64,000 bases of DNA. Origin: Succinivibrio dextrinosolvens. GTDB taxonomy: Bacteria > Pseudomonadota > Gammaproteobacteria > Enterobacterales > Succinivibrionaceae. The DNA is taken from positions 1 through 64,000 of the forward strand of contig NZ_FPAH01000004.1 of assembly GCF_900116345.1 (NCBI RefSeq), in the 5' to 3' direction. Positions within the stretch are counted from its first letter, which is position 1; each line of letters starts with the position of its first letter. The notes below the pieces were generated by a model. It ran no database searches. It was not told the origin of the DNA and saw only the letters and a program-made list of their open reading frames with translations. Of the stretch, positions 8,822-16,628 are shown in pieces. The position numbers and the translations under genes are program-made.

Positions 8822-8892
8822 CAAATTCCGATTTATCGATTTAATATGCAAATAATCATACTACACACATTATTACAAGCACAAACGGATAT
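8822..8892. repeat. 71-bp inverted repeat, right arm
   Basis: This is the reverse complement of 7124-7194 with two mismatches. It ends 13 bases upstream of the P-loop gene start at 8809, mirroring the left arm. The arms therefore carry matching promoter regions for the two convergent genes. No matching target duplication is visible outside the arms. Confidence 0.92.
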
Positions 8893-9124
8893 TGCCTTAA
8901 GCCTTTCATAAATGTATAGTCTAAAAAAGGAAGCAGCCACTCCGATTACTTTCTTACAAATCTAAATTATCATAGAATACTCATATTTACAGAAAAAATT
9001 TCAAACTCTCTCATTTGTCCTCATTTTAAGCTTAGATAATTATGAGAAGGATTTAAAGCTTAACCTCTCTGAACACGCTTTCATACAGCCGATGTGATTA
9101 CTGCGCGATCATGATGTTTTTTTT

Positions 9125-9187
9125 TTATTTCCGTTTATTTCTTACTTTTTCTGTACTGCAACGGTGTCATTCCACAAAACTTTTTAA
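9125..9187. repeat. 63-bp direct repeat, copy 2 (araC tail fused to acyltransferase)
   Basis: This is a perfect copy of 1177-1239. Here it supplies the last 17 codons and the stop of the acyltransferase frame, whose end reads KKFCGMTPLQYRKSKK exactly as in the AraC protein. The acyltransferase sequence switches to the AraC tail in frame, so the normal C-terminus is lost. Confidence 0.9.
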
Positions 9188-10424
9188 TTATTTGCTCTGA
9201 TGCGTTTAAAGAAATCTGCTTAAAGGCTTCTGCCATTAAAATACCAATACTTAAGGAGAACACTGCTCCTGGCATATTTTCCCAACAATGTCCTGTACCA
9301 AGAGGAATGCCTCTTGCGTATAGATTTAAAGAGAAGGAGGCAATAATAACTGTTAGAAGGAGCGCATATTTCTTTTCCAGTGTCTTAAAAATGGCGTAAT
9401 AAATACAGGAAAGGAAGAACAGATTATTAACATACCAAGCTGGTGCTACTAGATAATTAGTATCGGAGCTTTTTAATACACTGATCAAAAGCGAGGCTAA
9501 AAGATTGTCTTCAATTGGATGATAGGCAGTATTAAAATTGTATAAGGCCAATCCAACAATTGTTGTAAATATTACAAGACCTGATAGTCTTAACCATCTC
9601 TTCTTTATAAAGAATAAAGCTTCAGATTGTAAATTCTTTGGACTATAAAAAAGAAAGAATCCTGCTATAACGAAGAACAGTTGAGAACGACCTCCATTTA
9701 CAAAATTATCTAAATAGAAGAATTCCTGCTGCGAGATGTTTATAAAGTTTCCTGCACTATGTTCCAAAATTACGAACATCACTAAAAGAAAACGCAGGAT
9801 TTCGATATTCATAAATTGTCTTGATTTATAGTGAACGACAACTTTTGATTCGTCTATTTTTTCTCTTTTAAACAGAAAGTTAAAAAGCTGTAAGCAGATA
9901 AAATAGGAAATAACGCCTATAGTCAAGATACTTAGAATATTACCATATCTTATGCCAGGAGTTCCCCTCATAGAGAGTCTTTTGTCAATAATTATGGTTG
10001 CCTGATCTTTGTCTTTTCCTGAAACCTTAATAGTGGCAGTTTCACGCAGATCACCTTTTAAGAGATTTAAACTATCTCCAACTTTTAAATCTGACTCATT
10101 AGTTGCAATTGAATTAAGAGGTGTCTTATCGTGACCTAACTTAATATCCCCAATCTCAAAGCTTCCCGCGGTGTTGTCAAATCTAAACTCAATTCGGTCA
10201 ATAACTGTGTTTCTTGGTATTTTTAAAATACACTCAAGATTTGAGGTTATTTCTTTTTGAGTTCCAACAGGACATCCTGTTCCAAAAGATCCTCTAAAAT
10301 TTTTGTTTACAGACTCAAAAGCAGGACGAATAAAAATTTTTGTGGCTGAATCAAAATGAGGGGTGAATTTAAATGAAATTAAAAAATCATCACAGAGAGG
10401 TGAATATCTTGAAGATAAACTCAT
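9135..10424 (-). CDS. Acyltransferase_3-type membrane protein, chimeric 3' end, out-of-frame start
   Basis: An N-terminal region of about 175 residues looks extracytoplasmic and beta-rich. A membrane helix follows (about 178-200), then the start of an acyltransferase_3 domain (MNIEILRFLLVMFVILEHSAG, with further membrane segments to about residue 410). The family domain is normally about 330 residues; here roughly 210 remain before the switch to the AraC tail. Upstream codons continue in frame through a hydrophobic anchor (KKTKVLLALFFTLIVITI) to a G9 tract at 10493-10501. An ATG at 10534 would enter this frame only with 7 or 10 Gs. Acyltransferases of this type O-acetylate surface polysaccharides. 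It is likely inactive as sequenced. Confidence 0.65.
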   Translation of the reverse strand: MSLSSRYSPLCDDFLISFKFTPHFDSATKIFIRPAFESVNKNFRGSFGTGCPVGTQKEITSNLECILKIPRNTVIDRIEFRFDNTAGSFEIGDIKLGHDKTPLNSIATNESDLKVGDSLNLLKGDLRETATIKVSGKDKDQATIIIDKRLSMRGTPGIRYGNILSILTIGVISYFICLQLFNFLFKREKIDESKVVVHYKSRQFMNIEILRFLLVMFVILEHSAGNFINISQQEFFYLDNFVNGGRSQLFFVIAGFFLFYSPKNLQSEALFFIKKRWLRLSGLVIFTTIVGLALYNFNTAYHPIEDNLLASLLISVLKSSDTNYLVAPAWYVNNLFFLSCIYYAIFKTLEKKYALLLTVIIASFSLNLYARGIPLGTGHCWENMPGAVFSLSIGILMAEAFKQISLNASEQIIKKFCGMTPLQYRKSKK

Positions 10425-10492
10425 TATTGTGATTACTATTAGAGTAAAAAATAGCGCTAAAAGAACCTTTGTTTTCTTAAACCAAAGGGCTT

Positions 10493-10501
10493 CCCCCCCC
10501 C
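10493..10501 (-). repeat. G9 homopolymer near acyltransferase start (slippage site)
   Basis: Nine C on the + strand read as nine G in the coding direction. Starting at the ATG at 10534, nine Gs lead to a stop 14 codons after the tract, while ten or seven Gs join the membrane-anchor frame and continue into the acyltransferase. Homopolymer slippage of this kind underlies phase variation in many surface-modifying genes. No strong ribosome site is seen before this ATG. Confidence 0.65.
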
Positions 10502-10723
10502 ACTACAATTACGGGAAATGTTTGAATTGTTCATAAATGTAACCAAATAAAATTATTGGAAAATAAAAACATAAAAAGAATTAAATCGATTGAGAAATAT
10601 TAACTCTAATTCCTAAAAATTAAAACATCTTGAACATAAGCATATAGAAATACCTTCCATATTTTTTCTCAAAGGACATAAATATATTTTCAATTATTTG
10701 ATGTGCCTCTATTTTTATCATAT

Positions 10724-10775
10724 CCAATTATATTTGTCGCATTTATAATATATTTGAGTAAATATCTTTGTCGCA
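10724..10775. repeat. Left-end TnsB-type binding repeats
   Basis: Two direct TTTGTCGCA motifs spaced 34 bp apart lie immediately before tnsA, the second ending only 6 bases before its ATG. Transposase binding here could also repress the tns operon, as known for TnsB in Tn7. That regulatory role is inferred. Confidence 0.75.
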
Positions 10776-10781
10776 TATCTT

Positions 10782-11579
10782 ATGAAAAACAATAGTATAA
10801 AGCTTTACGAAAGGAATGTATTGTCAGGTCAAATTGGGCTAAGGTACAACAAATATATTCCTTGGCTTAAGGTTAAAGACGTGAAGTCTTGTGCTGTAAA
10901 AAGCAGGATTTATTCTCATCGTTTTGGAAGGATGTTTCATTTACTTTCTCATGGGGAAGTCATGGCTTTTTATCAGTATGAGTGGGATGACTCCATTACT
11001 GAGTTGAGAGAACAATTCCCGCTAGATCCAAAGATAACCATCCAAATATGTGACGACCTTAAGGTTTTACATCCTGGTTATACTCATGGAGGCTCGGTAA
11101 TGACTACAGATTTTGTCATTACCAAAAAAGGCAAAAGAATTGGAGAAGAAATATACTCAGCTGTACAGATAAAAAACAATCTCTCAGCAATTAATAAACC
11201 AAGAACTTATACAAAACTAGAGATAGAACACATCTATTGGCAAAGAAAAGGAATTCCTTGGAAAATCGTTCTGTCTGAGAGTTTTAATAAAGTTTTTTGC
11301 AGAAATCTCGAATTTCTTTATCCAATTCGTAATACTCATTTTAATCAAGAATTCCTATGCGAGTTAAGAAATAATCTGAGAGTTTATTTGAAATATGAAG
11401 AATATAGACCTCAGGATTTTTATAACCAAAGTATTTCTATTCAATCTCAACCTATTGGAATTACAGAAGGAATAAACATCCTCTGCGCAAAAAAAATCTG
11501 GCAGTTTAACATTCGAGACATTCCTTACCATCAATGTAGAATGTCTGATTTTAAGGAGGCTCTTTATGCTAATGAATAA
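10782..11579 (+). CDS. tnsA: TnsA-like transposon endonuclease
   Basis: TnsA cuts the 5' ends of the transposon and makes cut-and-paste movement possible together with TnsB. The restriction-endonuclease-like active site is visible in order and spacing close to Tn7 TnsA: Glu59 (LSHGEVMAFY), Asp110 (TTDFVIT), Gln129 and Lys131 (AVQIKNN), then Glu in KLEIEHIYWQRKGIPW. The length of 265 residues is close to the family norm (273 in Tn7). The ATG lies only 6 bases from a TnsB-type repeat and lacks a clear ribosome site. It overlaps tnsB by 14 bases. Confidence 0.9.
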   Translation: MKNNSIKLYERNVLSGQIGLRYNKYIPWLKVKDVKSCAVKSRIYSHRFGRMFHLLSHGEVMAFYQYEWDDSITELREQFPLDPKITIQICDDLKVLHPGYTHGGSVMTTDFVITKKGKRIGEEIYSAVQIKNNLSAINKPRTYTKLEIEHIYWQRKGIPWKIVLSESFNKVFCRNLEFLYPIRNTHFNQEFLCELRNNLRVYLKYEEYRPQDFYNQSISIQSQPIGITEGINILCAKKIWQFNIRDIPYHQCRMSDFKEALYANE

Positions 11580-13644
11580 TCAAATTATTCTGTGGAATGA
11601 TGAGGTTTACAGAGTTTTGTGCATCTATAAAGAGCAGGTTGCTTTATATCCAATGGACAGTTCTGATTCGGGAATAAATATCAAAGTATTAAAAACAGCA
11701 GAACTTATATCGGCAGAGAAAAATGATGAAATAGTCTCACAGTCTGATATTTATTATGATAACAGGGCAAAAGCTGTACCCGCATTTTATGAAAGACATG
11801 TAGAGAACAACTATAGCTTGATTAGAACAATTGTTGAGGATCAGTCTTTGATTTTTAATGTTCGGAACATAAAGAACAGGATCAGAGAGTTATGTATCAA
11901 TGAGAATAATCGCTCCAAGGAACGTCAAATAAAAAGGCTTTTAAATATATGGTGGAGAAAAGGACAGGCAAAAGGTGTACTTATACCTCAGTTTGGAAAG
12001 AAAACTGGAAGACATAGTTGTAAGACCAAGCCGGGAAGAAAATCAAAAATCAGTACTAATGGCGGAACAATAATTACTGAAGAAATCAGGGAAAGATTCG
12101 ATTACTTCTGTAGAAAAAATGTTTTAAAAGTTAATGGGGATTCGCTAAAAACCGCGTACAGATTATTTCTTAATGAGTTCCTAAATAAACATCCTGAAGT
12201 TGAAGAGAAAGACGCTCCTTCTTATCATCAGTTTACATACTTCTATTACAGTGAATATAACATAAGACAAAGAAATGAAGCGCGAAATACCAAGATCCAT
12301 TTTGACAAAGATATGCGGGCTCTTAAAGGATCTTCACAAGATATAGTGATTGGTGCAGGTTCGATTTATACAATTGATTCAACTCCTGCGGATATTACTC
12401 TTGTTGCAGAAGACGACCACAGCAAAATTGTTGGTAGACCCACTCTTTACATTGTTAGAGATGTGTTTACAACTATGATAGTTGGTCTTACAGTGTCATT
12501 TGATCCTGCAATGTACAAAACCGCAGCAGATGCGTTGTATATCGCAATGATAAGCAAGGTTGAATACTGCAGAAAATTTGGTCTAGATATTACTGAGGAT
12601 ATGTGGCCTGCAAAAGGAATTCCTGCTTGTGTTGTTGCGGATAATGGAGAGCTTGCAGGCTCAAGAATTGATGTATTTTCTAGCGCCTATCACGTAAAAA
12701 TAACCACAACCGTACCATATAGAGGAGATCAAAAAGGTATTGTTGAAGAGACCTTTAATGCACTTCAAAAATCTGTTTCTTCAATTTTGCCTGGAATCCC
12801 TGATAAGCCTGGCTCCAAAAAATCAGGGTATAAGGAAAAAAGACATGAGGCTGCTTTAACTCTTAAAGATTATACAAAGCTGATGTTGCTTGCTGCCATG
12901 GATGTTAATAACCACATATGCAGAACAGTTCCTAAGAGCCTTCCTGCAGAACTAGCTCCAACTCCAAGAAATCTATGGCAATGGAGCAGAGAACAAAACT
13001 ATACCCAGCTGAGAGAAGTGGAGGATCAGGAAAAACTAAGATTGATGCTTTTACCTAGATTTAAACCAACACTTTCTCGTGATGGTCTCAACGTTAATAA
13101 GATTCGCTATTTTTGCGAGGAAGGCGCTAACAAAGGGTATTTTGATAGAGGAATAAGAGAAAAACGTCCTCAAAATATGCAGATTGCAATTGATCCTGCT
13201 GATATATCCAATGCATGGCTTTTTCCTGAACCACAAACACAGCCTCTTATGAGTTGGAATTGTACTCTAGCATCAACAAGTAGACATCTTGAAGGAATGA
13301 CATTGTATGAAGCTGGACTATACATTGGAACAGCAGCAGAAGCAAAAGCAAAAGCCGAAAGAATGGCTGATGTGCTTGGAGGGAAAATTCGTCTAGAGCA
13401 GGAGAAACTCGTAAGAGACGCATTAAAAGCAAAACCTAAAACAAGTCTTTCAGTAAATAAGCAGCTAAAACAGGTTGCACAAAACAGAAAAGAAGAAAGG
13501 ATTAAACAGGAATCACAAAATCCTAGATTGAACTCTGCTCACTCAAATAAACTAAAAAAAACAAATGGAAGTGAGAAGAAAAAACAGATTAAACTATCAA
13601 ATGATTTCCGATACCCTCAATCATTTGAAGACATTCCAGATTAG
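11566..13644 (+). CDS. tnsB: TnsB-like DDE transposase
   Basis: TnsB binds the end repeats and joins the 3' ends to the target. Its retroviral-integrase-like core carries the DDE triad: Asp271 (YTIDSTPAD), Asp359 (VVADNGEL) and Glu394 (KGIVEETFN). N-terminal helix-turn-helix segments (about 60-150) would bind DNA. The C-terminal tail beyond 600 is lysine-rich and should contact TnsC. At 692 residues it matches Tn7 TnsB (702). A strong AAGGAGG site lies inside the end of tnsA, giving translational coupling. All catalytic residues are present, so the enzyme may be active. Confidence 0.93.
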   Translation: MLMNNQIILWNDEVYRVLCIYKEQVALYPMDSSDSGINIKVLKTAELISAEKNDEIVSQSDIYYDNRAKAVPAFYERHVENNYSLIRTIVEDQSLIFNVRNIKNRIRELCINENNRSKERQIKRLLNIWWRKGQAKGVLIPQFGKKTGRHSCKTKPGRKSKISTNGGTIITEEIRERFDYFCRKNVLKVNGDSLKTAYRLFLNEFLNKHPEVEEKDAPSYHQFTYFYYSEYNIRQRNEARNTKIHFDKDMRALKGSSQDIVIGAGSIYTIDSTPADITLVAEDDHSKIVGRPTLYIVRDVFTTMIVGLTVSFDPAMYKTAADALYIAMISKVEYCRKFGLDITEDMWPAKGIPACVVADNGELAGSRIDVFSSAYHVKITTTVPYRGDQKGIVEETFNALQKSVSSILPGIPDKPGSKKSGYKEKRHEAALTLKDYTKLMLLAAMDVNNHICRTVPKSLPAELAPTPRNLWQWSREQNYTQLREVEDQEKLRLMLLPRFKPTLSRDGLNVNKIRYFCEEGANKGYFDRGIREKRPQNMQIAIDPADISNAWLFPEPQTQPLMSWNCTLASTSRHLEGMTLYEAGLYIGTAAEAKAKAERMADVLGGKIRLEQEKLVRDALKAKPKTSLSVNKQLKQVAQNRKEERIKQESQNPRLNSAHSNKLKKTNGSEKKKQIKLSNDFRYPQSFEDIPD

Positions 13645-13650
13645 ATAGTT

Positions 13651-15207
13651 ATGATCTTAGAGAATTTTGAATATCACTTTAGTACGCTTGAATTGTATAG
13701 GGGAAATCCTCTAATAGAAGCTCTGCCTGATTTTTTAGAATATAGCATTATTGATATTTCAAAGGCACTTAGAGAATCTCCTTTACCTTGTAATCCTCGA
13801 GCAAATCGCAGACAGCGAGATCAGTGGCTGGGAACTTTGGTTGATAAATGCTTTATTCCTTTACCTCGTCATATTCAATTGCTTGAAGTAATCGATCTGA
13901 TGATTAGACAGGGGTACGTAAATAGAAATCCTAGACAGGAGAAACTTGAAAGAGAAAGATTAGAGAATGCGTATAAGCGCCAGCAGGCAGGAGAGAGAAT
14001 TCTCATGACCTACGGCAGTACTCAGAAAACGACACCATTGTCTGTGAGTGTACTAGGGTGTTCTGGCGTTGGTAAGACATGTGCCGTAAGCAGAATTCTT
14101 TCACTGTATCCTCAAGTATTAAAACATAAGGCAGGACGTGTTGGTTCTGAATGTATTCAGATAGTTTACCTTAGAGTTGAGTGTCCTCATGAGGGAAGCG
14201 TTAAATCTTTGTGTATAAATGCTATTGCAGCAATTGATCAGGTTACGGGCGAACATTTCTCTAATTGGGCTCATAGTAGACGTTCTATAGAAGAACTCAA
14301 AGCTCGTCTTTCCCAACTTTTAACCATTTACCATGTTGGTTTACTAGTCTTGGATGAGATGCAAAACATCATGGCAAACCGCCAAAACAGAGATACTTTA
14401 TTCAATTTTTTAGTTAGCATCTCAAATACCTTATATGTTCCTTTAATGTTTATAAGTACACCAAAAATTGCAAAATTTATGGAGCTTGATTTTAAAACAA
14501 GCAGACGTTTTGGCTCCTTTGGTACATTTAAATGGGATAGATTAAAAAATACACCTGAAGACCATGCTGAATGGGATATCTTTATCAATGAATTGTCGCA
14601 GTATAGCATTCTAATGAACGAATCTCAGTCTATGCCAGAGGATGTTAAAAGCGCCTTCTATTATTACAGTCAGGGGGTTCCGGATATTCTACTGAAGCTA
14701 TTTATCATAAGTCAGAAGAAAGCTCAGGTTCTTAAAATGGATCGGTTAACTCCAGAACTTATAAGCAATGTTTTCAGAGAATCTTTTTCAGTGGTTGCTA
14801 CTGCAATTGACGCAATTCGTCGAAACGATCCTATCGCCATAGCTGAATATCAGGATATAGCAATGCCTAATTCCAGTTTCCAAAATATTTCAGATGAAAT
14901 AAGTGATGAGATTGCTAAGAATGAATTTATGTCTTCTGATTTTAAACAGCCAGAGAACGATTTAAAATCAAGAGTAAAAATATCTTTAGAGCAACTTGGC
15001 ATAGAATTAACACCTTCACTTGATCAGGCTCTTGAAAGTATTATAACAGGAGATCAGCACCTGTCGCCCGTTGCAGTTTTATCTCGTATTCTTGACGAGT
15101 ATATGAGTAAAGATAACAAGAAAAAAGCTCGAAAAAAGACTGCTCACAAAAAAGAAGTATTACCCTCAAAACCTGTTTTACCAATTGATACGGAAGGAAA
15201 TGTTTAG
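13651..15207 (+). CDS. tnsC: TnsC-like AAA+ transposition regulator
   Basis: TnsC is the ATP-dependent adaptor that joins the target selector TniQ/TnsD to the TnsAB transposase. Walker A is GCSGVGKT with Lys142. Walker B is LLVLDEMQN with Asp235 and Glu236. A sensor-like FISTPKIAKFM follows, and an arginine-rich RRFGSFGTFKWDRL lies near 275. The 518 residues are close to the Tn7 protein (555). The C-terminal tail is basic (KKKARKKTAHKK). It starts 6 bases after tnsB and ends directly at the tniQ start codon. Confidence 0.92.
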   Translation: MILENFEYHFSTLELYRGNPLIEALPDFLEYSIIDISKALRESPLPCNPRANRRQRDQWLGTLVDKCFIPLPRHIQLLEVIDLMIRQGYVNRNPRQEKLERERLENAYKRQQAGERILMTYGSTQKTTPLSVSVLGCSGVGKTCAVSRILSLYPQVLKHKAGRVGSECIQIVYLRVECPHEGSVKSLCINAIAAIDQVTGEHFSNWAHSRRSIEELKARLSQLLTIYHVGLLVLDEMQNIMANRQNRDTLFNFLVSISNTLYVPLMFISTPKIAKFMELDFKTSRRFGSFGTFKWDRLKNTPEDHAEWDIFINELSQYSILMNESQSMPEDVKSAFYYYSQGVPDILLKLFIISQKKAQVLKMDRLTPELISNVFRESFSVVATAIDAIRRNDPIAIAEYQDIAMPNSSFQNISDEISDEIAKNEFMSSDFKQPENDLKSRVKISLEQLGIELTPSLDQALESIITGDQHLSPVAVLSRILDEYMSKDNKKKARKKTAHKKEVLPSKPVLPIDTEGNV

Positions 15208-16245
15208 ATGGCGATGTTGCCTAAACCGATGGAACGTGAATCTATATATAGCCTTATTTCAAGGACCTGTGATTTATATCGGATTACAGGAAAGGATTTT
15301 GCTCAATACTTTTTGGATAAGCCCTCTCTTTTTTTAAATGAATGTTCTCAGTTAAGGTTTGCCAAAACGATTTACGACATAATTTATAAACAAGATAGTG
15401 ATACACTGTCTTCATTTGATATTTTTCTAAATAATCACTCTGATTTTAAATACGTTACATCGTTTTATACCCAAAAGCAGCGAGTAGAAATATTTGAACA
15501 TTTGGCTCAACCAATTCCTGAGATTCAAAGAAAATATATAGCAAGACTATCATCTTTCGGTGGTAGATTTTTTGAAGACAAAGTTATATGTCCCAAATGC
15601 CTTAAGAAACAAATACAGAATCATGGAACTTACTGGAGACGAATAGAATGGTCTATGTATGGGATGGATATATGCCCTAAACACGGATGTAGGATGTTGT
15701 TAGATAATTCGTTTAGATCCTTAAAATCTGTGGAAATATCTTTGCAGGAAAAGAAATACATAGAACAGAAAAATAAAAAAACAGAATTATGGGTTGAAAA
15801 TATTAGTTTACTAATTAACAAAAAATGTCCTGAGATTTCTCCTATACAAGTCGTAAGCTATTTAAAGGAACATTTCGGAAGAAAAATGTTATCGACCGAA
15901 TACATTACCGCATATAACGAAACATCACGACGAGTTGAAAAAAAAGGTTTCTTATTGGTTAATAAAGATGATTTGATTGACAATTTAAGTGATTTCTGGG
16001 GAGATGATTTTATAAGACATCTAACCTTTTTTAGACATCAAAGGAGCCTTAACAGATATTACGCTGTTGATTCAGTTCCTTCATTATTATCCAATTGGGT
16101 CTATTTGACATTAATTCTTCTATTCCTTGAGCCTAAAAAAAACATTATTGAAATAATGAAAGATATTAGCAAAATTGATGGAAAGAAATTTGGTATTCCT
16201 AATTTTTCTCCAGAAGTAAGAAAAATCTTTAATATATACATTTAA
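15208..16245 (+). CDS. tniQ: TniQ/TnsD-family target selection protein
   Basis: It begins with the TniQ signature PLPKPMERESIYSLISR-like stretch (LPKPMERESIYSLISRTC). A zinc-binding knuckle follows near residues 130-168: CPKC, then CPKHGC. At 345 residues it is shorter than TnsD of Tn7 (508) and nearer to TniQ proteins of CRISPR-associated elements. However, no cas genes or repeats accompany it here. As the only target selector in the element it probably recognises a fixed DNA site or works with a factor encoded elsewhere. The codons and AT content of its second half look poorer in G/C than tnsA-C. Confidence 0.85.
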   Translation: MAMLPKPMERESIYSLISRTCDLYRITGKDFAQYFLDKPSLFLNECSQLRFAKTIYDIIYKQDSDTLSSFDIFLNNHSDFKYVTSFYTQKQRVEIFEHLAQPIPEIQRKYIARLSSFGGRFFEDKVICPKCLKKQIQNHGTYWRRIEWSMYGMDICPKHGCRMLLDNSFRSLKSVEISLQEKKYIEQKNKKTELWVENISLLINKKCPEISPIQVVSYLKEHFGRKMLSTEYITAYNETSRRVEKKGFLLVNKDDLIDNLSDFWGDDFIRHLTFFRHQRSLNRYYAVDSVPSLLSNWVYLTLILLFLEPKKNIIEIMKDISKIDGKKFGIPNFSPEVRKIFNIYI

Positions 16246-16301
16246 CAAGATAGGTGAGAAAAAAATGCTCTTGTAAAAGAATCTAAACAAATTTCCCTTA
16301 A

Positions 16302-16375
16302 TTAAAAATGCGACAAATACAATTGGAATTTTGTGTGACAAATATAATTCGATAACCTCTATTTTTTGCGACAAA
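16302..16375. repeat. Right-end TnsB-type binding repeats
   Basis: Three TG(C/T)GACAAA motifs at 16309, 16334 and 16367 are inverted relative to the two left-end motifs. The first sits in a 25-base block that mirrors the left end at 23 positions. Asymmetric numbers of sites at the two ends are usual for Tn7-like elements. Confidence 0.8.
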
Positions 16376-16535
16376 CTAAATTACCCCTGTACATCAAATG
16401 CACACACTCTGTTTAATTAAAACAATATTATTCAAATTATTTATTTCACCTTGTTCCGATAGATCCTTCCGGTTTTATTCTTTATTTTTGTTTGCACCAT
16501 TATTATCTATCTATTTTCTTTTTTATCTTTTTGTA

Positions 16536-16609
16536 TATAATACTGTTTCTAGTTAGCTTATGCTAACTTATATTATTATACGCTAACTTTTTTTATCGTA
16601 TGATCGATA
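16536..16609 (+). promoter_or_regulatory. Porin promoter region with palindromic sites
   Basis: A TATAAT box at 16536-16541 is followed by a perfect palindrome GTTAGC-ttat-GCTAAC (16552-16567). A third GCTAAC half-site follows at 16582-16587, then TATCG-N6-CGATA (16594-16609), just before the AGGA ribosome site of the porin. A regulator binding this leader is likely; which one is unknown. Confidence 0.45.
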
Positions 16610-16628
16610 ATATTTCAGGAAAATAAAA

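Larger units (their letters stand above)
10702..16393 (+). mobile_element. Compact Tn7-like transposon (tnsA-tnsB-tnsC-tniQ), no cargo
   Basis: Four cotranscribed genes of the Tn7 type are enclosed by clustered end repeats. The left end has TTTGTCGCA at 10733-10741 and 10767-10775. The right end has TGCGACAAA at 16309-16317, TGTGACAAA at 16334-16342 and TGCGACAAA at 16367-16375. A 25-base block at 10724-10748 matches 16302-16326 inverted at 23 positions. The outermost shared string is ATTTGATGT (10696-10704), repeated inverted at 16391-16399. The boundaries given use the Tn7 rule TGT...ACA. No 5-bp target duplication is seen. No cas gene, CRISPR array or cargo is present in the 5.7 kb. Confidence 0.82.

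Noticed and set aside
7100-8910. Target site duplication around the 71-bp inverted repeat
   Set aside because: The bases just outside the arms (GCCAT and TGCCT) do not match, so simple transposition is not demonstrated.
8306-8911. Long plus-strand frame of 201 codons opposite the P-loop gene
   Set aside because: It lies antisense to a gene with a clear Walker A motif and has no domain signature or ribosome site of its own.
10782-16404. CRISPR array or cas genes linked to the Tn7-like element
   Set aside because: No regularly spaced repeats and no Cas-like frames were found inside the element or within several kb on either side.
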